A stretch of 64,000 bases of DNA from Aquidulcibacter paucihalophilus (lineage in GTDB: Bacteria; Pseudomonadota; Alphaproteobacteria; Caulobacterales; Aquidulcibacteraceae): contig NZ_NCSQ01000069.1 of the NCBI RefSeq assembly GCF_002105465.1, positions 1 to 64,000 on the forward strand. The letters run 5' to 3'. Every line of letters begins with the position of its first letter. Position 1 is the stretch's first letter. This document shows, piece by piece, positions 1 to 8,216 of this stretch. The notes beneath the pieces are model-generated. The model was not told the origin of the DNA. It saw only the letters and a program-made list of their open reading frames with translations, and did not search any database. A program made the position numbers and the translations under genes.

Positions 1-91
1 TGTTGCCGCTGCAGCAACAACGCCCTCTCATTGGAGATGGGTAAAGCTTATGCGAGGCTTGGATACAGGAGGATAGGTTTTGTTTTATGCG

Positions 92-242
92 CTCCCCTCT
101 CCCTGTGGGAGAGGGGGCGGGGGTGAGGGCTTATCGGGCGCAAAACGATAGTGTGTTTTGGGGCTTAGGATAGGTCATAACTCCTTGCTAATTGGGAGTG
201 TAAGCCCTCACCCCCTACCCCTCTCCCAGGGGGAGAGGGGAG
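92..242. repeat. Pair of inverted REP-like hairpins
   Basis: Two copies of a roughly 40-base unit face each other at 92-131 and 203-242. Each holds a near-perfect hairpin: CCCCTCTCCC at 94-103 pairs with GGGAGAGGGG at 107-116, and CCCCTCTCCC at 218-227 with GGGAGAGGGG at 231-240. Each is flanked by a GTGAGGGC / GCCCTCAC edge. The two units could also pair with each other over the whole 40 bases. The form matches dispersed intergenic REP-type sequences; I infer no function. Confidence 0.8.
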
Positions 243-434
243 ATTCCATCTGGACCCATTTTGGTGGAAACGCTGTTTCACCAAAATGGAGTATCGAGCA
301 TGGCCGCGACATCTGGGTCGTCACGTGTCCGTTTTCTTCGAAAACGGATCGCGTCGCGACGCAGCAAAGCTGCGCACTTGACTACCCCGATGTCGCAAGA
401 ACAATTGAGGTAGAGGTTGGGTGACCAGAAGGGT

Positions 435-609
435 CACCAAAGCGCTTCGAGATAAAAACCTAACCAAAACCACCGTCATCCCCGCCGGAGCGAAGCGCAG
501 AGCGGGGACCCCGTTACGCAGATGCACATATGGGGAAAATGATCCCGGATCGGCTCGCGCCGTCCGGGATGACACCGTGAAAAAGGTTTTTATCTGGAAG
601 GCTTTGGTG
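435..609. mobile_element. MITE-like element with ~25-base terminal inverted repeats
   Basis: Left end 435-460 and right end 585-609 are inverted copies of each other. CACCAAAGC and GATAAAAACC match exactly at both ends; between them lie one single-base gap and one mismatch. Inside lies an imperfect palindrome (475-573) starting GTCATCCC and ending GGGATGAC, the shape of short dispersed palindromes common in alphaproteobacteria. The element encodes nothing. A hairpin GGTGACC-AGAAG-GGTCACC (420-438) overlaps the left edge. Name and family are unknown to me; calling it a MITE is inference from structure. Confidence 0.5.
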
Positions 610-693
610 CAGGCTGTGCCTGCCCCAAAGGCCAAACTCAATTGTTGATGGGCGATTTGACGCGACAAATCGCCCGATCACGCTAGAGGAAGC

Positions 694-790
694 GGTTGGG
701 TGACCAGAAGGGTCACCAAAGCGCGTCCAGATAAAAAGAAGTCCGAAACAATGCCATCCCTGCCGGAAGGAAGCAGCAAGCGAGGACCGC
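694..790. repeat. Partial second copy of the MITE-like element
   Basis: Bases 694-724 repeat 415-445 exactly (31 bases, direct orientation) and include the same GGTGACC/GGTCACC hairpin. The match continues imperfectly to AGATAAAAA at 729-737. A degraded version of the internal palindrome's left half follows (CCATCCCTGCCGGA). I see no right-hand terminal repeat, so this copy looks truncated or decayed. The end at 790 is approximate. Confidence 0.55.
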
Positions 791-914
791 CGCGAGATCA
801 CGATACTAAGCTGCCAAACGGGGGGATGCATGAGTCCTCCTAACAATGGTGGCGACGCGCTAGGCAAATCCACCCAATCTGCTTAGGGCAGGTGAGGCAG
901 GGGGGAAGAAATAG

Positions 915-1304
915 ATGACTATACTCGCGCGGGGCCTCATTTTGGTTTTGGGTCTTTTCAACTTCATTATCGGTTTGGGCTTTCTGCTGCAGCCAGCGAA
1001 ACTCGCAGCAGCCTTCTTTTTGTCGCCTATGGGCAGTCAGGGTCTTGCGACCCTGCGGGCAGATTTCACAGGCTTCTTTATCGGCGCATCGGTCTTTGCG
1101 CTGTATGGAGCTTGGAAAATGCGGGCGGAGGCTCTCTTAGTTCCAATGGTGATGCTGGGCCTTGCCTTGGCGGGTCGGTTCCTCAGCCTCGCGCTTGATG
1201 GCATGGCCCCAACCGCGCCTGCCCCCATGGTGGTTGAAGCCGTTATGCTGGCGATTTTATTCTTCGGCTATCGCACGTTCCAGTCTGCAAGCCCAAAGGC
1301 TTAG
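915..1304 (+). CDS. DUF4345-like small membrane protein
   Basis: A 129-residue integral membrane protein with about four hydrophobic helices (roughly residues 5-30, 50-67, 72-92 and 102-120). The layout, including FNFIIGLGFLLQP near the N-terminus and the conserved LRADFTGFF segment, resembles DUF4345 proteins, whose function is unknown. ATG at 915 is preceded by a purine-rich GGGGAAGAA sequence. It stands alone between the repeat region and the DnaA-like gene on the same strand. Assignment to DUF4345 is from recollection of the family pattern, so moderately sure. Confidence 0.65.
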   Translation: MTILARGLILVLGLFNFIIGLGFLLQPAKLAAAFFLSPMGSQGLATLRADFTGFFIGASVFALYGAWKMRAEALLVPMVMLGLALAGRFLSLALDGMAPTAPAPMVVEAVMLAILFFGYRTFQSASPKA

Positions 1305-1415
1305 CGGCAAAACACCCTGTCAGCTTGGACAGGCTGACTGGGGGATAGTTTCGCGTTCATCCTCACCCGTCTCGGCACATGCCAATCTTGGCGCATTGAC
1401 CGAGGTGGGACAGCG

Positions 1416-1766
1416 ATGAAGCCAGAAGAGAGATTTCAGTTGGATTGTGCCCGGGCACGTTTTGCCTGTGATGCCGCAGCCTTTGCGTTAGGGATAAGAG
1501 CCGACCTTCTCGTGCCCGATCGTGGCACGGCCCAGCACGCCTTTGCCCGGCAAGTGGCCATGTATCTAACCCATGTGGCCTTTGGGATGAGCCTGCACCG
1601 CGTGGCAGTCGCCTTTGCGCGCGACCGCTCGACCGTCGCGCATGCGTGCCATCAGATTGAGGACCGTCGTGACGATCCAAAAGTCGATGATATGCTTGAT
1701 CAGTTGGAGGCGGCCCTGCGGGCGGCACCGGCCCCGCGCCTGACTTTCGACAAACAGGCCGCTTAG
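1416..1766 (+). CDS. Orphan DnaA domain IV-like DNA-binding protein
   Basis: A 116-residue protein resembling only the C-terminal DNA-binding domain of DnaA. The segment HRVAVAFARDRSTVAHACHQIED (about residues 61-83) matches the DnaA signature, in which a helix-turn-helix carries the DHTTV-xx-A form; here it reads DRSTVAHAC. There is no AAA+ domain, so it cannot be an ATP-driven initiator. Such stand-alone proteins are common in alphaproteobacteria and usually uncharacterised. Its 3' end overlaps the oppositely oriented sufE by four bases. A role in binding DnaA boxes or regulating replication is possible but inferred. Confidence 0.7.
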   Translation: MKPEERFQLDCARARFACDAAAFALGIRADLLVPDRGTAQHAFARQVAMYLTHVAFGMSLHRVAVAFARDRSTVAHACHQIEDRRDDPKVDDMLDQLEAALRAAPAPRLTFDKQAA

Positions 1767-2194
1767 GCTTGGGAATTGGCCAAAGCGTCTTTGGCCACAT
1801 CCTGCATGCGCAATGCCATCGCCTTGAGACCATTTGATCGCTGTGGCGTGAGCGCATCACCTAGGCCCAAGGCCTGAAACGCGGCTTGTGCGTCAAGTGC
1901 CAAAATCTCCGCGGCTGAACGACCCGAATAGAGTCGAACCAAAATCGCCAGCAAGCCTTGAACAATGGCGGCATCTGACTGGCCCCGAAACTCAATGAAG
2001 CCAGTTTCGGGATCTTTTGTCGACACAAGCCAAACCTGACTTGCACAGCCACGCACCTTGGCGACTTCCACCCGTTCGCTTTCGTCTAACGGCGGCAATG
2101 TGCGCCCCAAGTCGATGACATAGCGGTAGCGCTCCTCCCATTCGTCGAGAAAGGAGAATTCTTCGATAAGGTCTTCCAGCCGCGGGTCACTCAT
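1763..2194 (-). CDS. sufE: SufE family Fe-S cluster assembly sulfur acceptor
   Basis: SufE takes persulfide sulfur from the cysteine desulfurase SufS and passes it to the SufBCD scaffold. The 143-residue product has the family length, and the active cysteine is Cys50 in VRGCASQVW. I start at the methionine of MSDPRLEDL (2194), which leaves 7 bases after the upstream gene's stop. A longer frame reaching 2239 would overlap that gene. The other suf genes are not in this window, so this sufE stands apart. It probably shares a transcript with the exported protein gene upstream. Confidence 0.88.
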   Translation of the reverse strand: MSDPRLEDLIEEFSFLDEWEERYRYVIDLGRTLPPLDESERVEVAKVRGCASQVWLVSTKDPETGFIEFRGQSDAAIVQGLLAILVRLYSGRSAAEILALDAQAAFQALGLGDALTPQRSNGLKAMALRMQDVAKDALANSQA

Positions 2195-2201
2195 CTGTGG
2201 A

Positions 2202-3302
2202 TTATCGAACTGTTTTGGCCATGCATTTGGCAATTTCACCTAAAGGATGTTCAGCCAAGCAAAAGGAGCGTTCATAGGGCTGTTTGGTGGCTGCATTGCA
2301 CATTTGCATGTTCAGACGCGAGGAGTTCACGCAGCTAACCAGACGGGGATCGCGCATCAAGGCTTCGGTATCTTCGCGGCGATCGGCCGGCCCGCCAATT
2401 GCCGAAAGGGCTGCGAGCGAAACCATGCGATCAATCGGCGACCAAGCGCGAATAGGCTCGGCCAAATTGATCCCGTCTCGAGCCGATTGGGTGGACAGCC
2501 GCACGCTGCGCTGGAGGCTTAGGGTGCGCATTTGGGTTGATTGCGGTGACAAATTGGCTTCGGGCAGCGCCGAAAAGTTGATGGCAAGATCGGTTGCGGG
2601 CACCGGGGCGACCAAGGTGCGCAGGGCCGCATTGCGGGCTTTAGAATCCGCCGTGCTGACTTTTGCCCACGCATATTTCTGCCAATCATAGGCGGCCTGT
2701 TTGAAGGCATCGCCCTCTTCCTGAATCTTCGCGGCATCGGCCAAAAGGGCTCGTGCCGCAAGCTGGGCTGCTTGCTCCCCTCCGGGCAGGCTGCGCGCAA
2801 ATGCAATTTCGCCGCGCAATTTGGCAATCAAGGCATCCCGGCCCATCCGCGCTTCTAGTTTGCGCACTTCGCCGACAAACTCATCCTGGGTCGCTGCCCA
2901 AGCCGCGCCATAAGCAACAATGCCAAGGGCCAACCGATCTGAATTGAGGTGGCGGGCAATACGCTCGGTGGATTGTGTCAGGGCGCGGCCTGTGGTGATG
3001 GACGCGACATTAAGGCCATCCACATCGGCGGCATAGGCAGCATAAAGAGCGGCATGGGCACCTAATGTGTTCGCCCCAGTTGGAAGGGCAAGGCCCACCG
3101 GGCCTTTCGGTGCGGCTGGGGCTGCAACGGCTTTGGTCGCCGCGGCCTTTTTGGCGGGGGCCTTGCGGGCAGGGGCCTTCTTCGCCGAAGCTTTGGTGGC
3201 GCTAGCCTTTGGACGTTGCTGGGCGGAGGCATCGACGCTAACGGCCAAACCTGCACTGACGAACAACGTCGCAACGGCACATGCGAGCCACTTTTTGCTC
3301 AT
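2202..3302 (-). CDS. Exported protein with Lys/Ala-rich N-terminal region, unknown function
   Basis: I do not recognise this 366-residue protein. It opens with a clear signal peptide (MSKKWLACAVATLFVSAG..., cleavage likely after ASA). A linker of KA/KAPA/KKA repeats follows at about residues 28-58, resembling histone H1-like tails, then a mostly helical region rich in Ala and Leu. Four cysteines cluster near the C-terminus (SCVNS, QMCNA, SFCLA, AKCMA), suggesting disulfides in the periplasm. ATG at 3302 is chosen because AAAGGAG lies about 7 bases upstream; two in-frame starts further up have no such spacing. Confidence 0.6.
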   Translation of the reverse strand: MSKKWLACAVATLFVSAGLAVSVDASAQQRPKASATKASAKKAPARKAPAKKAAATKAVAAPAAPKGPVGLALPTGANTLGAHAALYAAYAADVDGLNVASITTGRALTQSTERIARHLNSDRLALGIVAYGAAWAATQDEFVGEVRKLEARMGRDALIAKLRGEIAFARSLPGGEQAAQLAARALLADAAKIQEEGDAFKQAAYDWQKYAWAKVSTADSKARNAALRTLVAPVPATDLAINFSALPEANLSPQSTQMRTLSLQRSVRLSTQSARDGINLAEPIRAWSPIDRMVSLAALSAIGGPADRREDTEALMRDPRLVSCVNSSRLNMQMCNAATKQPYERSFCLAEHPLGEIAKCMAKTVR

Positions 3303-3455
3303 TACCATCTCCTTTAAGCGCCCCACCGCTTGTCTCTACACCTTATGCCAGAGGGTGTCTGAATAAATCACAACCAAAATTACGCAAAAATTCCCAAACT
3401 TCACCAGTCACGCGAACTCAGGCGACTTTCTGATTACCTTCGGCTAAAAGCGGGT

Positions 3456-4823
3456 GTGGACGCGACACGACACTCAGATTTGGCTGATTCCAAAGTCGGC
3501 GGAAAGGCTTGGACCGTATCGGACCAACCCCTAACCCCTGCGCAATGGGCCAGCGGCAGCAGTGCGGCCTTGGCTGCGCTGGCTTTAGCCTATGCCATTT
3601 GGCTGGGTGAGGCGCGATTGCTGCTTGGCCTAGCCTGCGTCGCTATCTGCACCATGACAGCCTTTCTTGTGACCTCTTACACCCATCAAGCCCGCCAAGC
3701 GGTGATTATCCCCGTGCTCTGGGCGGGGGCTGCTTTGGGCTTAGGCAGTTTAGAGGGGGGGACGAATGGCATTGCCTTTGCCGCTGTGATTTGGCCTTTG
3801 CTTGCAGTTGGGGCCGCCGGGGTTGCGCTGATTAATGGCATTGCTGCTGCCCTGTGTGTGGCTGTCGCTTTACTGATCTTAGCGCCGCTCTTGCCCAGCA
3901 ACGTCAATTTTACGGCTGGGTCCTGGGGCGCACTCATCCCAAAGCTTCTGGTGCTTTGGGCCAGTGCTGCTTTGGCTTTAGCAATCTGCGCGCGCGCAGG
4001 TGGTGTGATTGAACGGGTGCGGCGCGCAGCTCGCGACCAAGCAAAACAAGCTCTCGATAGCCGCGATGCGGCACAGGCTGAAACCCGGATGGCGCAAGCA
4101 GAAAACCATGATCGGGCCCGGTTTATGGCAGAGATGAGTCACGAAATTCGTACGCCACTCAATGCGATACTGGGATTTGCTGATACGATGCGTGAAGGCG
4201 TATTTGGCCCGCTGCCAAAGGGCTATGAAGATTATCCGGGTCTAATTCATACCAGTGGCAGCCATTTGCTCGATCTTGTTTCGGACTTGCTTGATATCTC
4301 GAAAATCGAAGCGGGCCGCTACGAAGTTCGACTGGAAGATATTCGCCTTGATCAATTTCTGTTTGAGGCGATTGCCCTTTCGAGTGGGGCGGCGCGTTCT
4401 GCGGGGGTGCAGATCCGCCATGAAGTTGGCCCCCCCATCAGCGTGCGGGCCGATGCGCGCGCGATGCGTCAGATTGCCTTCAACCTATTGTCAAACGCGA
4501 TTAAGTTCACGCCAAAAGATGGCGCGGTAACGTTGCGAATTCGCCCCGATGCCGAAGGCAGGCAGGCCTGTTTGGAAATTGAAGATGATGGGGCTGGGAT
4601 CAGTCCAGCAGACCTTGCCCGCATCGGACAGCCTTGGGCGCAAGGTGATAATCAAAGCCGCGCCAATAGCCGCGTGGTGCGTAGCTCTGGCTTAGGTCTG
4701 GCGGTGGTGAAGCGCTTGACCGAACTACAGGGCGGTCGCTTCTGGCTTGAGAGCACGCTGGGTAAAGGCACGATTGCAAAAGTCAGTTTGCCTTATGCCA
4801 ATTCGGACAAGCCAAGGTCCTAA
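3456..4823 (+). CDS. Membrane sensor histidine kinase, DivJ/PleC type
   Basis: A 455-residue kinase. Residues about 30-180 form five to six hydrophobic helices with no periplasmic sensor domain. A short linker helix follows, then a HisKA domain with His229 in EMSHEIRTPLNAI. An HATPase domain follows with N-box LLSNAIKF, G1 DDGAGI and G2 GLGLAVVK. The H-box plus FGPL-xx-Y-xx-Y and SKIEAGR is the pattern of the Caulobacter DivJ/PleC kinases that phosphorylate the single-domain regulators DivK and PleD. Several paralogues share this pattern, so I give no symbol. GTG start at 3456; there is no receiver domain. The 3' end overlaps the next, convergent gene by four bases. Confidence 0.8.
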   Translation: MDATRHSDLADSKVGGKAWTVSDQPLTPAQWASGSSAALAALALAYAIWLGEARLLLGLACVAICTMTAFLVTSYTHQARQAVIIPVLWAGAALGLGSLEGGTNGIAFAAVIWPLLAVGAAGVALINGIAAALCVAVALLILAPLLPSNVNFTAGSWGALIPKLLVLWASAALALAICARAGGVIERVRRAARDQAKQALDSRDAAQAETRMAQAENHDRARFMAEMSHEIRTPLNAILGFADTMREGVFGPLPKGYEDYPGLIHTSGSHLLDLVSDLLDISKIEAGRYEVRLEDIRLDQFLFEAIALSSGAARSAGVQIRHEVGPPISVRADARAMRQIAFNLLSNAIKFTPKDGAVTLRIRPDAEGRQACLEIEDDGAGISPADLARIGQPWAQGDNQSRANSRVVRSSGLGLAVVKRLTELQGGRFWLESTLGKGTIAKVSLPYANSDKPRS

Positions 4824-5644
4824 AACTCGGCAGCAAAGGTAAAGGCTGCGACCAAATCCCCGACTTCCACCAAAAGACGGGTCACCCCGCCCGAGCGATT
4901 GGTGATTTCAATCTCAAAGGTGTCGCGTGGATCGGCATTGAGAACGGCGCGTGTGGTTGCATCTGAAAAGACAAATAATGTCCCCGGTCTCGGACGTGAT
5001 TCTACCCTAGCCCGGGTTGCCGCAGGCCGTCGCGAGGCAGCGACATGAATGGTCGTGCCATTGCGCAAAGGCGGGGAGAGGGTTCGGCTGGGCTGTGGTG
5101 GGCCAAGCTTGGTGAGGTCGCGCAAGAATAATCGTGCGCCGGAGGCATCGACATCCGGGGTCTCTACCGCAAAGCTTAAGCCTGCGCCGCTTGCCACCAG
5201 ACCCGCGCGTGTGGCGCTGCCTGTGTCTTGAACGGCGCGCCAAATGTCTTTGCCACCGCGATCCACACGCCAAGCCCGGACCGGGCCCGCATAAGTACTG
5301 GTCAATTGAGCGCGCCAGCCCTTATGGGCCGCAATGATGCGTTGGGCTTCGGTCTGTACGGCAGGATCGCGACAGGCTTTGGCGGCTGCGGCTGTTTTGG
5401 CTTGGCTTGCGATTAAGTCGAGACGCTGCGTGCTGGATCCCGACCGCAGGGCAGCACCACGGGCTTGGGCGGTAAAGCCTGCCAAGGCGCGCCGTGGACC
5501 GCTTTCAAGAAGTTTGCAGCGTTCATCAATGGCGCGCATTGCCATGCGCTCCGCATAGCTGCGCTCTAGCCCATTGACTTGGGCGTGGCTGGCAACCGGC
5601 AAAAAGAGTGTCAAACACAGGGCGGCACGATGAAAGAAATTCAT
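4820..5644 (-). CDS. Secreted protein of unknown function
   Basis: A 274-residue protein with an N-terminal signal peptide (MNFFHRAALCLTLFLPVASHAQ, cleavage after SHA). The mature part begins with a helical segment containing two cysteines (DERCKLL and AKACRDP) that could form a disulfide, and continues into a predicted beta-rich C-terminal half. I recognise no domain. ATG at 5644. It is divergent from the DUF1491 gene and convergent with the histidine kinase gene. A periplasmic or outer-surface role is inferred from the signal peptide only. Confidence 0.6.
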   Translation of the reverse strand: MNFFHRAALCLTLFLPVASHAQVNGLERSYAERMAMRAIDERCKLLESGPRRALAGFTAQARGAALRSGSSTQRLDLIASQAKTAAAAKACRDPAVQTEAQRIIAAHKGWRAQLTSTYAGPVRAWRVDRGGKDIWRAVQDTGSATRAGLVASGAGLSFAVETPDVDASGARLFLRDLTKLGPPQPSRTLSPPLRNGTTIHVAASRRPAATRARVESRPRPGTLFVFSDATTRAVLNADPRDTFEIEITNRSGGVTRLLVEVGDLVAAFTFAAEF

Positions 5645-5702
5645 GGCACATATCTACAGTTGCCACTCTTTCACTTCGATTAAGCCCGGTGCACACAAAG
5701 CC

Positions 5703-6044
5703 ATGAGCAGCAGTGATCTCCGCAGTGATATTTGGGTGCAAGCGCTTTTGCGCACAGCGCAGAGTCTTGGCGCTGCGGGTTTTGTCGTGCGGAAAGGGGA
5801 TGAAACCGCAGGCGCAGTCTTGGTGAAAGTCGCGCGTCTGGATGGCACGGCGCGCTTACTCATTCCCGCACGCGATGGCGTTGGGGAGCGGATTTATCTT
5901 GACCTCACAGGTAAAACAGCGGGGCCAGACGAGCCCTCCATCGATGCTTATTTGTCTAAGCGAGCCTCTCAAGACCAGGACATTTGGATCGTTGAAATTG
6001 AAGACAAGCTCGGCAGAAGTTTTCTTTCAGAGCGCGTGGACTGA
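5703..6044 (+). CDS. DUF1491 family protein
   Basis: A 113-residue soluble protein. SDIWVQALLRTAQSLGAAGFVVRKGDETAGAVLVKV and the DIWIVEIED segment near the end fit DUF1491, a small alphaproteobacterial family of unknown function. I start at MSSSDLRS (5703), which gives the family length. A frame open to 5643 would add 20 unlikely residues and abut the divergent secreted-protein gene. No ribosome binding site is strong for either choice. Confidence 0.72.
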   Translation: MSSSDLRSDIWVQALLRTAQSLGAAGFVVRKGDETAGAVLVKVARLDGTARLLIPARDGVGERIYLDLTGKTAGPDEPSIDAYLSKRASQDQDIWIVEIEDKLGRSFLSERVD

Positions 6045-6093
6045 TTATTAACCCAAGTGCTCTAAGCTTTTGTGCTCGACTGGAGACGTTTGG

Positions 6094-6480
6094 ATGCTTT
6101 TTCTCTTCAATGACCGCGTTCTCATGCTAACGGGTAATGCCGACGCGGTGATCAATGCAGGCATTCCAGCAACGGCAGTCGCACGTTACACCCTCAATGA
6201 TTCCATTTTGGCCGTTCAGACCGCGATCATGGAAATGCCAAACTTGGCATCAGAGGCCCCACAAAAGGCCGCCGCTTTGGCGTGGCTCATTGCCAGTCGT
6301 AGCGACGCCAATGCGATTTTGTTTATCGCGCCGCCAAAATGTCGACGTCCACAAGAAGTCGGTTTCCGATTGGCAACCGTTTCGTTGACAACATTGGGCA
6401 GTCTCAAAGCCCAACAGGATGCGGGCCGGTTGACGCCGGGCATCATCAATACCTCTGTCTGGCAATCTGCCGCGGCCTAA
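6094..6480 (+). CDS. Hypothetical protein
   Basis: A 128-residue protein that I do not recognise. It starts MLFLFNDRVLMLTG, is mainly helical with Ala-rich segments, has one cysteine and no signal peptide or clear membrane span. ATG at 6094 is preceded by GGAG about 9 bases upstream; an earlier TTG in frame has no such site. It lies 131 bases before prfC on the same strand and 49 bases after the DUF1491 gene, so it may be read with the latter. Confidence 0.55.
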   Translation: MLFLFNDRVLMLTGNADAVINAGIPATAVARYTLNDSILAVQTAIMEMPNLASEAPQKAAALAWLIASRSDANAILFIAPPKCRRPQEVGFRLATVSLTTLGSLKAQQDAGRLTPGIINTSVWQSAAA

Positions 6481-6611
6481 AGCAAAGCCTAGATTTCCTA
6501 TTGCTCTAGGGCCTTTAATTGTGACATGGCCTCGGCTAGATGGGGGGCTCAAGGGCTTGAGCATTCAGGCCGTTTCCCGATTTACCCATTCGTCTTAGTC
6601 AGGCCCCAATC

Positions 6612-8216
6612 ATGTCAGCCGAACTTGCGCGTGAAGTTAAGCGCCGTCGCACCTTTGCCATCATTTCCCACCCAGACGCCGGCAAGACCACGCTGACTGA
6701 GAATCTCTTGCTGATGGGCGGGGCCATTCGGGCTGCAGGGGCAGTCCGTGCCCGCGGCGAACAGCGTCGGACGCGTTCGGACTGGATGAAGATTGAGCGC
6801 GAACGCGGCATTTCGGTATCGGCGTCTGTGATGACGTTTGAGCATGATGATTGCATCATCAATCTGTTGGATACCCCGGGCCACGAAGACTTTTCTGAAG
6901 ATACGTATCGCACGCTAACAGCTGCAGATTCGGCCGTTATGGTGCTGGACGCAGCCAAAGGGATTGAGCCGCAGACCTTGAAGTTGTTTGAGGTTTGCCG
7001 CCTGCGCGACATCCCAATCCTGACCTTTATCAATAAGATGGACCGCGAAGCTCAAGATCCGATGGAATTATTGGACGAAGTGGCTTCCAAGCTTGCACTG
7101 GACCCCGCGCCGATCTTCTGGCCGCAAGGCTCAGGCAATCGGTTCCGAGGTATGGTGGATTTGCGCAATGACCGCTTTACCGTTTTCCGTCGTCCACAAG
7201 TGGGCGATACGGGTCCATTGGTACATGATACCATGGACCTGTCGTCGAACGCGATCGCCGAAGTCTTGAACCAAGCAGAGATGGAAGAATTGCGTAGCTC
7301 GGCTGAGTTGGTGCAAGGTGGCTATCCGGCCTTTGATATTCAATCCTATCGCGAAGGCCATATGACGCCTGTCTTCTTTGGTTCCGCGCTGCGCCAGTTC
7401 GGGGTACGCGAGTTGCTGGATGGTCTGCGCGACTATGCGCCCTCGCCACGCGACCAAAAGGCGCTCGATAAAGGGGTTGAAACCCAAGTCCAAGCCGACC
7501 GCGAGGAAGTCACCGGGTTTGTCTTCAAGATTCAAGCCAATATGGACCCTGCGCACCGTGACCGCGTGGCGATGGTGCGCTTGGCTTCTGGCAAGTTTCA
7601 GCGTGGCATGCGGTTGAAAACAGGGTCTGGCAAGCAGATTGGCGTGCATGCGCCTTTGATGTTTGTGGGCCAAGACCGTGAGATCACCGATGAAGCTTGG
7701 GCGGGCGACGTGATTGGCGTGCCAAACCATGGTGTTCTGCGTGTTGGCGATAGTTTGTCGGAAACTGGCCAGGTGAAGTTTGCGGGCATTCCAAACTTTG
7801 CACCGGAAATCTTACGTCGCGCTTCGGTTAAAGATCCGCTGAAAGCCAAGCATTTGAAGAAGGCGCTGGAATCCTTGGCAGAAGAGGGCGTGACCCAATT
7901 GTTCCGCCCCCATTTTGGCTCAGACTTGATCGTGGGAGCTGTTGGGCCGTTGCAGTTTGACGTGTTGGTTGAGCGTCTGGCTGCCGAATATGGGCTGCAG
8001 GTCGTATTTGAGACCTGTTCCTTTAATGGTGTGCGCTGGATTTCTGCCGATAGCGCGGCCGATCTGGAGCAATTTGCCGATCGCAATCGCGCCGGCATGG
8101 GTACCGATTTAGACGGTGCAGACGTCTTCCTTGCAAAGAATGCATGGGAAATCGGCTATGTCGCTGAAAAATTTCCGAAAATCCGCTTCACCAATGTGCG
8201 TGAGCGGATGATCTAG
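6612..8216 (+). CDS. prfC: Peptide chain release factor 3
   Basis: RF3 is a GTPase that removes RF1/RF2 from the ribosome after termination. The 534-residue length is standard. The GTP-binding motifs are plain: P-loop SHPDAGKTT (19-27), DTPGH (87-91) and NKMD (141-144). The RF3-type switch region has TRSDWMKIERERGISVSASV. The C-terminal part (FRPHFGSDLIVGAVGPLQFDVLVERL) is the RF3-specific domain. ATG at 6612. Its end overlaps the convergent DUF2336 gene by four bases. Confidence 0.97.
   Translation: MSAELAREVKRRRTFAIISHPDAGKTTLTENLLLMGGAIRAAGAVRARGEQRRTRSDWMKIERERGISVSASVMTFEHDDCIINLLDTPGHEDFSEDTYRTLTAADSAVMVLDAAKGIEPQTLKLFEVCRLRDIPILTFINKMDREAQDPMELLDEVASKLALDPAPIFWPQGSGNRFRGMVDLRNDRFTVFRRPQVGDTGPLVHDTMDLSSNAIAEVLNQAEMEELRSSAELVQGGYPAFDIQSYREGHMTPVFFGSALRQFGVRELLDGLRDYAPSPRDQKALDKGVETQVQADREEVTGFVFKIQANMDPAHRDRVAMVRLASGKFQRGMRLKTGSGKQIGVHAPLMFVGQDREITDEAWAGDVIGVPNHGVLRVGDSLSETGQVKFAGIPNFAPEILRRASVKDPLKAKHLKKALESLAEEGVTQLFRPHFGSDLIVGAVGPLQFDVLVERLAAEYGLQVVFETCSFNGVRWISADSAADLEQFADRNRAGMGTDLDGADVFLAKNAWEIGYVAEKFPKIRFTNVRERMI

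Larger units (their letters stand above)
1..914. other. Non-coding repeat region
   Basis: No convincing gene lies here. The open frames present are short, overlap one another on both strands, lack ribosome binding sites and run through palindromic repeats. The stretch is made of REP-like GC-rich hairpins (92-242), a MITE-like element (about 415-609) and the left part of a second copy (694 to about 790). From about 800 to 914 I see nothing except the leader of the gene that starts at 915. Confidence 0.75.

Noticed and set aside
415..724. CRISPR array
   Set aside because: Two copies of a 31-base repeat 279 bases apart with unlike, repeat-containing DNA between them do not form an array, and no cas gene is present.
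321..873. Overlapping minus-strand frames in the repeat region
   Set aside because: They read through palindromic repeats and inverted ends, so the apparent coding is accidental.
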